From: Paludibacter sp. UBA5753
GTDB lineage: Bacteria > Bacteroidota > Bacteroidia > Bacteroidales > Paludibacteraceae
DNA length: 8,793 nucleotides
Assembly (NCBI GenBank): GCA_002427615.1
Contig: DIFH01000098.1
Span: 22,720-31,512 of the forward strand
Direction of reading: 5' to 3'
This document shows positions 1 through 7,797 of the stretch, one piece after another. Made by a program: the position numbers and the translations under genes. The notes below the pieces were generated by a model. That model was not told the origin of the DNA. It saw nothing but the letters and a program-made list of their open reading frames with translations, and did not search any database. Positions within the stretch are counted from its first letter, which is position 1; each line of letters begins with the position of its first letter.

Positions 1-115
1 GAACTGAAAATCAAAAGGTTATAAAAATATAAGATGCTGAGCAGTTATAAACTATGCATCCAATGTATTGATATAAAAATTAACGAAATAATAAATATAG
101 ACAGATTATTTTAAA
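1..115. other. AT-rich leader upstream of the M3 peptidase gene
   Basis: This is a non-coding, strongly AT-rich stretch before the first gene, and no open frame of note enters it from the left. A weak imperfect stem can be drawn between GATGC at 33-37 and GCATC at 56-60, with an inner AGTT/AACT pair at 43-46 and 50-53, but no T-run follows it. I see no clear TAnnTTTG element and no Shine-Dalgarno sequence before the ATG at 116. The promoter of the peptidase gene is presumably here or further left, but I cannot place it. Confidence 0.5.
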
Positions 116-2218
116 ATGAAAACAAAAATTGTACTGCTTATGACTGCTTTATCGGTTGCCGGGCTGGTATCAGCCGGAAATCCGCTTTTGGAAACTTACA
201 AAACTCCACATCAAACAATTCCTTTCGATAAAATTAAAACAGAGCATTATATGCCTGCTTTTGAGGAAGCAATGAAACGACATAATATGGAAATTGAAGC
301 CATAGTCAATAACTCAAAACCGGCTACTTTTGAAAATACAATCGTTGCTCTTGAAAAAAGCGGTTCGTTGTTAAATAAGGTTGCTTCTCCTTTTTATAAT
401 TTACTGGGTTCTGAAACCAATGATGATTTACAGGCGATAGCTCAGGAATTATCTCCCATCCTGACCGAACATTCAAATGCAATACGTCTGAACGAAAAGC
501 TTTTTGCACGCGTTAAAGCAGTTTACGAAACTAAAGATAAACTGAAACTTACACCCGAACAAGAAATGCTGTTGAAAAATACTTATGACGGTTTCGCCGA
601 TAATGGGGCTAATTTATCAGAAAGTGATAAAGCAGTTTATAGTGAATTGTCAAAAGAACTTAGCCTGTTAAGTCTGAATTTCGGTCAAAATGCGCTGAAA
701 GAAACCAATAAATGGAATCTGCCAATTACCAACAAAGATTTACTTTCAGGATTACCGGCAGATGTGCTCGATATGCTGGCGCTCAATGCGAAAAAAGCCG
801 GAAAAGAAGGCTGGCTGCTTGATTTGAAAGCCACTACTTACGTGCCTGTTATGAAATATGCCGATAATCGCGATTTGCGTCGCGAATTATATATGGCTTA
901 TTCTACCCGTAATATGTTGGGCGGAGAATATGACAACCTTGAAATCATCCGTCAAATTGGTAACACACGCTTGAAAATTGCCAATTTATTGGGACACAAG
1001 TCTTATGCCGATTATGTGTTGGTTCATCGTATGGCCGAAAATAAAGAGAATGTAAATGATTTGCTTCATAAATTGCTTGTAGCATACAAACCTACTGCCG
1101 AGAAAGAATATGCCGAAGTCCAGGCTTATGCCGATAAAAATGGGGCATATTTTAAAGTTCAGTCCTGGGACTGGTCGTATTATTCCGAAAAACTGAAAGC
1201 CGAAAGATTTGATCTTACCGACGAAATGCTGAAACCCTATTTTGAACTCGAAAATGTAAAAAAAGGAGTGTTTGGTCTGGCAACCAGGCTTTATGGCATT
1301 ACGTTCGTAAAAAATGCCGATATTCCTGTTTATCATCCCGAGGTGGATGCTTATGATGTGATGGACGAAAAGGGTAAATTTTTGGCCGTACTTTATACCG
1401 ATTTTCATCCACGCGATGGAAAACGTGCCGGTGCATGGATGAACGAATTTAAACCTCAGTTTATGGATGGAAAAACCGACAGTCGTCCCCATATTACTGT
1501 TGTTATGAATTTTACGCGTCCGACCGAAACAAAACCCGCCTTGTTAACTTACGATGAATTAACCACATTCCTTCACGAGTTTGGACATTCCCTACACGGT
1601 ATGTTGACTAAATGCAAGTACGAATCGCTTTCAGGAACAAATGTTTATCGCGATTTTGTAGAATTACCTTCACAGATAATGGAAAACTGGGCTTCGGAAA
1701 AAGAATTTCTGGATGGCTTTGCGGTGCATTACAAAACCGGCGAAAAAATACCTGCCGAACTGATTCAGAAAATTAAAGATGCTGAAAATTTCAATAATGC
1801 CAACTTCTGCTTACGCCAGTTGAGTTTTGGTTTCCTTGATATGGCCTGGCATACCATCGAAAATCCGTACACAGGCGATGTGGTGAAAATGGAAAAAGAA
1901 GCCATGGCTACTACTCAAATACTTCCGGTAGTTAGCGATGCGGCTATGAGCCCGACTTTCAGTCATATTTTTTCCGGAGGTTATGCTGCCGGATATTACA
2001 GCTACAAATGGGCTGAGGTGCTTGATGCCGATGCGTATTCCGTTTTTGTGAAAAATGGCATTTTCGATAAAAAAACTGCGGCATCGTTCCGCCGGAATAT
2101 TTTGATGAAAGGTGGAACCGAACACCCAATGACGCTCTACAAACGTTTCCGTGGACAAGAACCAACCATTGATGCGTTGCTGCTACGAAATGGGATTGAA
2201 GTTCCTACAGCAAAATAA
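116..2218 (+). CDS. dcp: M3 family zinc metallopeptidase, secreted peptidyl-dipeptidase Dcp type
   Basis: This 700-residue protein is predicted to remove C-terminal dipeptides from oligopeptides, and to do so in the periplasm. Residues 1-20 form a signal peptide (MKTK, a hydrophobic core, then LVSA before G21) with no lipobox cysteine, so signal peptidase I cleavage is expected. The N-terminal helical part covers roughly residues 25-240 and the M3 catalytic domain roughly 245-695. The zinc site is complete: HEFGH at 487-491 gives H487 and H491 as ligands and E488 as catalytic base, and E516 (in VELPSQIMENW) is the third ligand at the spacing usual for the family. The glycine/tyrosine loop GGYAAGYYSY near 621-630 matches the substrate-binding tyrosines (Y623, Y627, Y630). 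Length fits Dcp plus a signal peptide. Within M3, Dcp is favoured over oligopeptidase A by overall resemblance to Bacteroides Dcp-like proteins; this subfamily call is less certain than the family call. A palindrome 10 bases past the stop probably ends its transcript. Confidence 0.93.
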   Translation: MKTKIVLLMTALSVAGLVSAGNPLLETYKTPHQTIPFDKIKTEHYMPAFEEAMKRHNMEIEAIVNNSKPATFENTIVALEKSGSLLNKVASPFYNLLGSETNDDLQAIAQELSPILTEHSNAIRLNEKLFARVKAVYETKDKLKLTPEQEMLLKNTYDGFADNGANLSESDKAVYSELSKELSLLSLNFGQNALKETNKWNLPITNKDLLSGLPADVLDMLALNAKKAGKEGWLLDLKATTYVPVMKYADNRDLRRELYMAYSTRNMLGGEYDNLEIIRQIGNTRLKIANLLGHKSYADYVLVHRMAENKENVNDLLHKLLVAYKPTAEKEYAEVQAYADKNGAYFKVQSWDWSYYSEKLKAERFDLTDEMLKPYFELENVKKGVFGLATRLYGITFVKNADIPVYHPEVDAYDVMDEKGKFLAVLYTDFHPRDGKRAGAWMNEFKPQFMDGKTDSRPHITVVMNFTRPTETKPALLTYDELTTFLHEFGHSLHGMLTKCKYESLSGTNVYRDFVELPSQIMENWASEKEFLDGFAVHYKTGEKIPAELIQKIKDAENFNNANFCLRQLSFGFLDMAWHTIENPYTGDVVKMEKEAMATTQILPVVSDAAMSPTFSHIFSGGYAAGYYSYKWAEVLDADAYSVFVKNGIFDKKTAASFRRNILMKGGTEHPMTLYKRFRGQEPTIDALLLRNGIEVPTAK

Positions 2219-2228
2219 CTTAATTTTT

Positions 2229-2268
2229 ATACAGGTGAGTTTAATTGTACAATTAAATTCACCTGTAT
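2229..2268 (+). terminator. 40-base near-perfect palindrome, probable intrinsic terminator of the M3 peptidase gene
   Basis: The left arm is 2229-2248 and the right arm 2249-2268. They are reverse complements at 19 of 20 positions, and the single exception is a G opposite T that would pair as G-U in RNA. In a transcript the outer part (ATACAGGTGA with TCACCTGTAT) gives a strong stem, and the AT-rich centre closes it. A T-rich stretch without a long uninterrupted T-run follows. It lies 10 bases after the peptidase stop codon and about 50 bases before the pullulanase ATG. It could instead be an operator for a dimeric regulator of the pullulanase gene. Terminator is the simpler reading because of its position. 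Confidence 0.65.
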
Positions 2269-2320
2269 TGTTGTTATATTTTACTCTCTAAAAAAATAAC
2301 TTCTTAATTCATTCATTGTT

Positions 2321-4318
2321 ATGAAAGTTAATCATGTTTTTATGGTTTTAATAGTAGGATTTTTAAGCGCTTGTAGTAATATTCCAACATATAACTCTTT
2401 CGATGAATATCCGGTTTATGAAGGAAATGATCTTGAATTGACTTACACTTCAAAGTTGAGTAAATTCAGAGTTTGGGCTCCAACGGCTTCCAAAGTTAAA
2501 TTGTTGCTTTACGATAATGATTATGAAGGCGCTGCCTACAAAACAGTCGATATGAAGCGCTCGGACAACGGAACATGGATAAAGGAAATCAATGAAAATC
2601 TGAAAGGAAAATTTTATACATTTCAGGTTCGCATTGGTGAACGGTGGCTTGATGAAACGCCGGGTATGTGGGTGAAAGCTACAGGAGTAAAAGGGAAACG
2701 TGCCGCCATTATCGATATGGACGAAACAAATCCTGATGGTTGGGAAAATGACAAACGTCCTGAATTAGTAAATTTTACGGATATTATTCTTTACGAAGTC
2801 CATGTTCGTGATTTTTCGGTTTCACCAAATTCAGGGATGAAAAATAAAGGTAAATTTCTTGCCTTCACCGAACACGGAACCAAAAATACAGTAGGAGAGT
2901 CAACCGGAATAGATCATTTGAAAGAACTGGGCATTACCCATGTTCACTTGTTACCTTCTTTCGATTTTGCTTCGATTGACGAAACGAAACTAAATGAAAA
3001 TAAATACAATTGGGGTTACGACCCATTGAATTTTAATGTACCCGAAGGCAGTTACTCAACCAATCCGCATGATCCCAAGAGCCGGATACGTGAGTTTAAA
3101 CAAATGGTACAGTCATTTCACAACTCGGGTATTCGTGTGGTAATGGATGTGGTTTATAATCATACTTTTATAGGTGAAAATTCAAATTTAGATTTATTAG
3201 TTCCGGGATATTTTTACCGTTTTAATGCCGACAGCACCTGGTCGAATGCTTCGGGTTGCAGCAACGAAACAGCATCGGAACGTCCAATGATGCGTAAATT
3301 TATCGTCGAATCGGTTGTTTATTGGGCTACTGAGTATCATGTGGATGGTTTCCGTTTCGATTTGATGGGAATTCACGATATTGAAACCATGAACGAAGTG
3401 CGTGCCGCTTTGGACAAAATAGACCCGAGTATTTTTATTTACGGCGAAGGTTGGACGGCTGCTGCCTCACCGCTTCCTGAGGAAGAACGCGCATTGAAGA
3501 AAAACGCCAAACAACTTGAAAATATTGCGGTTTTTAGCGACGACATTCGCGATGCGCTGAAGGGTAGTTGGAAGCATGGTGAAATTCCGGGTTTTGTTTC
3601 GGGAATCGATAGTCTGGAAGAAAGTGTTAAGTTTGGAATTGTTGGAGCTACTCAACATCCACAGGTTGATTATACCAAACTGATTTATTCAAAAGCGCCT
3701 TATGTTAACAATCCGACGCAAATAATCAATTACGTTTCGTGCCACGATGACATGTGCCTGGTTGATAAACTGAATGAAGCAAAGCCGGAAAATACTACCG
3801 ATGAAGAACTGGTGCGTTTCAATAAACTGGCTCAGACGGTTGTGTTTACTGCGCAGGGAGTTCCTTTTATTTACGCCGGCGAAGAGCTTTATCGCAATAA
3901 AAAAGGGATTCACAATACTTATCAGTCGCCCGATTCGATAAACCAGATCAACTGGGACAATAAAACGCAGTACAAAGATATTTTCACTTATTATCAGGGC
4001 TTGATTGCTTTGCGTAAAGCACATGCTGCGTTCCGTATACCCACACAGGAAATGGTGCAGAAACATCTTAAATTCATTGATTTACAAACTCCAAACGTGG
4101 TGGCTTACATGCTTACCGATCATGTGAACGGCGAAAGATGGAAAGATATTTTAGTGATATATAATGGAAACCGGAAATCAGTTTCTGTTCAAATCCCCGA
4201 AGGAGCATGGAATGTGGTTTGCCACGACGGACAAATCAATTTGAGTGGAATGTTACAGGTAAAATCAACTGCTTTTACTGTTGCACCTTCATCGGCAAGT
4301 ATTATGTATGTGGAATAA
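2321..4318 (+). CDS. pulA: type I pullulanase, GH13 with CBM48, lipoprotein
   Basis: This 665-residue enzyme is predicted to hydrolyse alpha-1,6 branch linkages in pullulan, starch or glycogen fragments. Residues 1-18 are a lipoprotein signal ending in the lipobox LSAC, with C18 as the lipidated residue; this supports the chosen start. A CBM48-like domain covers about 40-125 (FRVWAPTA at 49-56). The pullulanase hallmark YNWGYDP is at 229-235. GH13 motifs are intact: DVVYNH at 276-281, FRFD with nucleophile D347 and R345, YGEGW with acid/base E376, and VSCHD with H475 and D476. The C-terminal part from about 570 looks like the usual beta-sandwich. Length resembles the compact Bacteroides pullulanases rather than large multidomain forms. 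Residues after C18 (SNIPTYN) lack the acidic run linked to surface export of Bacteroidetes lipoproteins, so a periplasmic location is inferred. No SusC/SusD or other glucan gene lies beside it. TATATTTT at 2275-2282 is a one-mismatch match to the -7 consensus, too weak to call a promoter. Confidence 0.94.
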   Translation: MKVNHVFMVLIVGFLSACSNIPTYNSFDEYPVYEGNDLELTYTSKLSKFRVWAPTASKVKLLLYDNDYEGAAYKTVDMKRSDNGTWIKEINENLKGKFYTFQVRIGERWLDETPGMWVKATGVKGKRAAIIDMDETNPDGWENDKRPELVNFTDIILYEVHVRDFSVSPNSGMKNKGKFLAFTEHGTKNTVGESTGIDHLKELGITHVHLLPSFDFASIDETKLNENKYNWGYDPLNFNVPEGSYSTNPHDPKSRIREFKQMVQSFHNSGIRVVMDVVYNHTFIGENSNLDLLVPGYFYRFNADSTWSNASGCSNETASERPMMRKFIVESVVYWATEYHVDGFRFDLMGIHDIETMNEVRAALDKIDPSIFIYGEGWTAAASPLPEEERALKKNAKQLENIAVFSDDIRDALKGSWKHGEIPGFVSGIDSLEESVKFGIVGATQHPQVDYTKLIYSKAPYVNNPTQIINYVSCHDDMCLVDKLNEAKPENTTDEELVRFNKLAQTVVFTAQGVPFIYAGEELYRNKKGIHNTYQSPDSINQINWDNKTQYKDIFTYYQGLIALRKAHAAFRIPTQEMVQKHLKFIDLQTPNVVAYMLTDHVNGERWKDILVIYNGNRKSVSVQIPEGAWNVVCHDGQINLSGMLQVKSTAFTVAPSSASIMYVE

Positions 4319-4365
4319 ACGCCTCGCTCGTGAAGAGAAGTGAAATTAATATCATTGACTTTTAA

Positions 4366-4373
4366 TTACTTTG
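4366..4373 (+). promoter_or_regulatory. possible -7 promoter element before the OPT transporter gene
   Basis: TTACTTTG matches the Bacteroidetes -7 consensus TAnnTTTG except at the second base and is followed by C, as is common. It ends 20 bases before the ATG at 4394, which would give a short leader. I see no good -33 TTTG at the usual 19-21 base spacing, so support is weak. The alternative is read-through from the pullulanase gene, as the 75-base gap has no convincing terminator. Confidence 0.3.
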
Positions 4374-4393
4374 CAAGAATAAAACAATAAATT

Positions 4394-6391
4394 ATGGAAG
4401 AAGAAAAAATAACCGGTTTACCCGAAAATGCATCACGCGAGTTGCGTGAAGGGGAAGAGTATAAACCATTACTTTCACCTGACAAGAATTACCCTGAAGT
4501 AAATGCTCGCTCAGTAACCTGGGGCTTGTTGATGGCCGTTTTATTTTCGGCTGCAGCCGCATATCTTGGTTTGAAAATCGGTCAGGTATTCGAAGCGGCA
4601 ATTCCTATTGCCATTATCGCCGTTGGACTGTCAAGCGCCTCGAAACGCAAAGGCGCTTTAGGTGAAAATGTGATTATCCAGTCCATCGGAGCCAGTTCGG
4701 GAGTTGTGGTGGCAGGAGCTATCTTTACTTTGCCGGCTTTGTATATTCTTCAGGCAAAATATCCTGAAATTACGGTGAGTTTTATGCAGGTTTTCCTAAG
4801 CTCTTTATTGGGAGGTATTTTGGGGATTTTATTTTTGATTCCTTTCCGAAAATATTTTGTTTCGGACATGCACGGCAAATATCCTTTCCCCGAAGCCACA
4901 GCTACCACGCAGGTGCTTGTTTCGGGTGAAAAAGGCGGCGACCAGGCTAAGCCTTTAATTTTGGCTGGAATTATTGGTGGTTTGTACGATTTCGTTGTGG
5001 CTACTTTCGGAACCTGGGCCGAAACCTTTACCACGCGCGTTTTGCCTTTTGGTGAAGCATTGGCCGAAAAAGTCAAGGTGGTTTTCAAACTCAATGTTGG
5101 CGCTGCCGTTTTGGGCTTAGGTTATATTGTGGGGTTAAAATATTCGGCAATTATAGTTGCAGGTTCAGCATTAATATGGTTTGTGATCGTGCCGGTTTTG
5201 CCTTTGTTAGGCGATCATCTGGCGCAAATACTCAATCCGACTTTTACCGACTCTTTATCTTCTGTTGCACCCGAAGTCATTTTCAAGGAATTTGCCCGTC
5301 ATATCGGCATTGGCGGCATTGCCATGGCCGGAATTATCGGCATTATTAGCTCATGGGGAATCATTAAAAGCGCTGTGGGACTGGCTTCAAAAGAATTCAA
5401 AGGCAAAGGTCAGGCTATTGATGTAAATGTGAAGCGTACTCAACGCGATATTTCGATGAGAATCATAACTATTGGCGTTATTCTTGCTCTGATTGCTACT
5501 TTTGCATTCTTTTATTTTGGTGTATTTGAATTTAATTTATTGTACGCCACAGTCGGAATTTTAGTAGTTGCTGTTATCGCATTTTTGTTTACAACGGTTG
5601 CAGCCAATGCCATTGCCATTGTGGGAACAAATCCTGTTTCGGGAATGACGCTTATGACTTTGATTTTGGCTTCGGTGATTATGGTTGCAGTTGGTTTGAA
5701 AGGGACAACCGGAATGGTTGCCGCGTTGGTAATTGGCGGTGTGGTTTGTACGGCTTTATCTATGGCCGGCGGCTTTATTACCGACCTTAAAATCGGTTAC
5801 TGGATTGGCTCGACGCCTGCCAAACAACAAACCTGGAAATTTCTCGGGACTTTGGTTTCGGCTGCGACGGTAGGTGGAGTCATTATGATTCTGAATAAAA
5901 CTTACGGATTTACAGGCGACAATGCGCTTGTTGCACCTCAGGCTAATGCCATGGCAGCCGTCATTGAACCTTTAATGTCTGGTTCCGGTGCACCGTGGTA
6001 TTTATATGCCATTGGCGCTCTTATTTCAATTGTGCTTACATTTTTCAAAGTCCCTGCGCTGGCTTTTGCATTGGGAATGTTTATCCCAATGGAACTGAAT
6101 GCGCCTCTCCTGATTGGTGGTTTAATCAGTTGGTATGTTACTACACGCTCAAAAGATAAAGCCTTGAATACTGCCCGCCACGAAAAAGGAACTTTGCTCG
6201 CCTCAGGATTTATTGCCGGTGGTGCATTGATGGGTGTGGTAAGCGCCGGACTGCGTTTTGGCGGAATTAATCTGATGAATGCCGGATGGGTAGAATCAAA
6301 CGGCGCCCAATGGCTCGGTTTGGTAATGTATGGAGCGATTATCGGTTATCTGATTTGGGATGCCATGCGTGCGAAAGTGGAGAAAAAATAA
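4394..6391 (+). CDS. OPT family oligopeptide transporter
   Basis: This 665-residue integral membrane protein belongs to the OPT superfamily, secondary transporters for small peptides or, in the YSL branch, metal chelates. About 15 hydrophobic segments can be seen, for example at 42-60, 65-82, 92-119, 127-150, 186-206, 234-271, 302-322, 354-376, 382-402, 417-434, 438-460, 481-500, 535-568, 600-620 and 638-656. The short N-terminus (residues 1-40) is charged and has no signal peptide. Family-like motifs include GENVIIQSIGASSG at 90-103, FPEATATTQVLVSGE at 165-179, and NPVSGMTLMTL at 413-423. Length is typical of bacterial OPT proteins. The substrate cannot be read from sequence; peptide uptake, probably proton-coupled, is inferred from the family, and the periplasmic dipeptidase two genes upstream fits that. 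A metal-chelate substrate remains possible. Transcription may come from its own promoter or from the pullulanase gene. Confidence 0.9.
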   Translation: MEEEKITGLPENASRELREGEEYKPLLSPDKNYPEVNARSVTWGLLMAVLFSAAAAYLGLKIGQVFEAAIPIAIIAVGLSSASKRKGALGENVIIQSIGASSGVVVAGAIFTLPALYILQAKYPEITVSFMQVFLSSLLGGILGILFLIPFRKYFVSDMHGKYPFPEATATTQVLVSGEKGGDQAKPLILAGIIGGLYDFVVATFGTWAETFTTRVLPFGEALAEKVKVVFKLNVGAAVLGLGYIVGLKYSAIIVAGSALIWFVIVPVLPLLGDHLAQILNPTFTDSLSSVAPEVIFKEFARHIGIGGIAMAGIIGIISSWGIIKSAVGLASKEFKGKGQAIDVNVKRTQRDISMRIITIGVILALIATFAFFYFGVFEFNLLYATVGILVVAVIAFLFTTVAANAIAIVGTNPVSGMTLMTLILASVIMVAVGLKGTTGMVAALVIGGVVCTALSMAGGFITDLKIGYWIGSTPAKQQTWKFLGTLVSAATVGGVIMILNKTYGFTGDNALVAPQANAMAAVIEPLMSGSGAPWYLYAIGALISIVLTFFKVPALAFALGMFIPMELNAPLLIGGLISWYVTTRSKDKALNTARHEKGTLLASGFIAGGALMGVVSAGLRFGGINLMNAGWVESNGAQWLGLVMYGAIIGYLIWDAMRAKVEKK

Positions 6392-6400
6392 AATATTGGG

Positions 6401-6408
6401 TATATTTG
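6401..6408 (+). promoter_or_regulatory. candidate -7 promoter element upstream of the anSME gene
   Basis: TATATTTG matches TAnnTTTG exactly. It lies 10 bases past the OPT stop codon and would start a transcript with a leader of about 100 bases before the anSME ATG at 6519. The -33 region overlaps the last OPT codons and shows no clear TTTG, so this rests on the -7 box alone. The rest of the gap to 6518 is AT-rich and holds only a small inverted repeat, GTACC at 6474-6478 with GGTAC at 6488-6492. I see no terminator in it. Confidence 0.35.
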
Positions 6409-6518
6409 TTCATTTTTTTACTTTTACATCCCATTATCAATGAGTTCATTTCAAATTTTATTTTCAAGTACTCGTACCTTGGATTTGGGTACTATTTAAA
6501 AATACATGCTTTTCCTAA

Positions 6519-7751
6519 ATGAAAAAAACAGCGCTGTTTAACCCACTTTCCATGCCAACTTACGTAATGGCAAAACCAATTGGTTCAAGTTGTAATCTGA
6601 ATTGTTCGTATTGTTATTATTTAGAGAAAGAAAAACTCTATGAAAATAGGAAGAACTTACAGATGAGCGACGAAACGCTTGAAAAATACATTGAAAGTTA
6701 TATTCAGGCGCAGCCCGTTCCCGAAGTGTTATTTACCTGGCATGGTGGCGAAACTTTATTGAGAGACATATCATTTTATCGAAAAGCAATTGCTTTGCAA
6801 AAAAAATATGGCCGCGGACGGAAAATTGATAACTCGATTCAAACAAACGGCACATTATTGAATGACGATTGGTGTAAGTTTTTCAAAGACAATAATTTTC
6901 TGGTTGGGATTTCCATTGACGGACCGGAACATTGTCATGATATTTACCGAAAAAATAAAGGTGGAAAAGGTACTTTTCGGCAAGTAATGAAAGGAATTGA
7001 ATTATTGCAGAAACATCAAGTAGAGTTTAATACGCTGTCTGTAATTAATAACTATAATGTAGATTTTCCTTTGGAAATTTATAATTTTTTCAAAGAAATA
7101 GGTTCTACTTATATGCAATTCTCACCCATTGTTGAGAAAATAAGTAAAAGCAGACCTGACGGATTACATTTATTGCCTCCAGATGGAATTGGGAGTGAAG
7201 ATGCTCTCGTTGCTCCCTGGACGGTTGATGCTAAAAAATTCGGGCAGTTTTATATTTCTATTTTTGATGAATGGGTAAAAAAAGATGTAGGTAAATACTA
7301 TGTTCAACTGTTTGATGCCGCATTAGCCGGAACGGTTGGTCAAATGCCGGGTGTCTGTATTTTTGGCGAAACTTGCGGTCACGCTACCGTTATGGAATTC
7401 AATGGCGACATGTATGCATGTGATCATTATGTTTTTCCAGAATATAAAATCGGAAATATAAAAACACATACCATTTACGAAATGGTCTTTTCCCCCAAAC
7501 AATTGCGATTTGGAGCTGATAAGCGGGATACATTACCTACCCAATGCCGTGAGTGTGAGTTTTTGAAATTGTGTCATGGCGAATGTCCTAAAAACAGAAT
7601 TATTAAGACCAAAACAGGAGAACCTGGTTTAAACTATTTATGTGAAGGTTACTATGCTTTCTGGAAACATTCTCAACCCTATATGGAGTTTATGGCTAAT
7701 GAGTTATTTTATAAACGACCACCTGCAAATGTAATGAATCTAAGACTTTAA
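6519..7751 (+). CDS. chuR: anaerobic sulfatase-maturating enzyme (radical SAM/SPASM)
   Basis: This 410-residue cytoplasmic enzyme is predicted to oxidise the active-site cysteine or serine of sulfatases to formylglycine without oxygen. The radical SAM cluster motif is CNLNCSYC with C25, C29 and C32. The SAM-binding GGE is at 76-78, and QTNGTLL and GISIDGPE follow as in characterised anSMEs. The SPASM region carries C280, C286, C301, C343, C346, C352, C356 and C375, whose spacing follows the family pattern for two auxiliary [4Fe-4S] clusters. D302, next to C301, sits where the proposed catalytic base lies in the Clostridium perfringens enzyme. Length is close to the B. thetaiotaomicron enzyme ChuR, so the symbol is given by resemblance. 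No sulfatase gene is in the window, so it must act on substrates encoded elsewhere. The gap to the OPT gene is 127 bases and an insertion-sequence remnant follows 46 bases after the stop, pointing tail to tail. The gene itself appears intact. Oxygen-sensitive chemistry implies an anaerobic or facultative host. Confidence 0.93.
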   Translation: MKKTALFNPLSMPTYVMAKPIGSSCNLNCSYCYYLEKEKLYENRKNLQMSDETLEKYIESYIQAQPVPEVLFTWHGGETLLRDISFYRKAIALQKKYGRGRKIDNSIQTNGTLLNDDWCKFFKDNNFLVGISIDGPEHCHDIYRKNKGGKGTFRQVMKGIELLQKHQVEFNTLSVINNYNVDFPLEIYNFFKEIGSTYMQFSPIVEKISKSRPDGLHLLPPDGIGSEDALVAPWTVDAKKFGQFYISIFDEWVKKDVGKYYVQLFDAALAGTVGQMPGVCIFGETCGHATVMEFNGDMYACDHYVFPEYKIGNIKTHTIYEMVFSPKQLRFGADKRDTLPTQCRECEFLKLCHGECPKNRIIKTKTGEPGLNYLCEGYYAFWKHSQPYMEFMANELFYKRPPANVMNLRL

Positions 7752-7797
7752 TACATTTTGTAGTTATCAGGTCATGAAATTATAATCTTCAGTTACT

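Noticed and set aside
33..60. Imperfect hairpin GATGC/GCATC in the leader
   Set aside because: Only five outer and four inner pairs with an uneven internal loop and no T-run; expected by chance in AT-rich DNA.
986..1492. Long minus-strand open frame of 168 codons inside the M3 peptidase gene
   Set aside because: It is antisense to the well-conserved peptidase coding sequence, with composition typical of a reversed frame and no domain.
6286..6522. Open frame of 78 codons overlapping the end of the OPT gene and running to the anSME start
   Set aside because: Its first part is an out-of-frame reading of conserved OPT sequence and the rest is AT-rich gap translated as hydrophobic filler; no recognisable domain.
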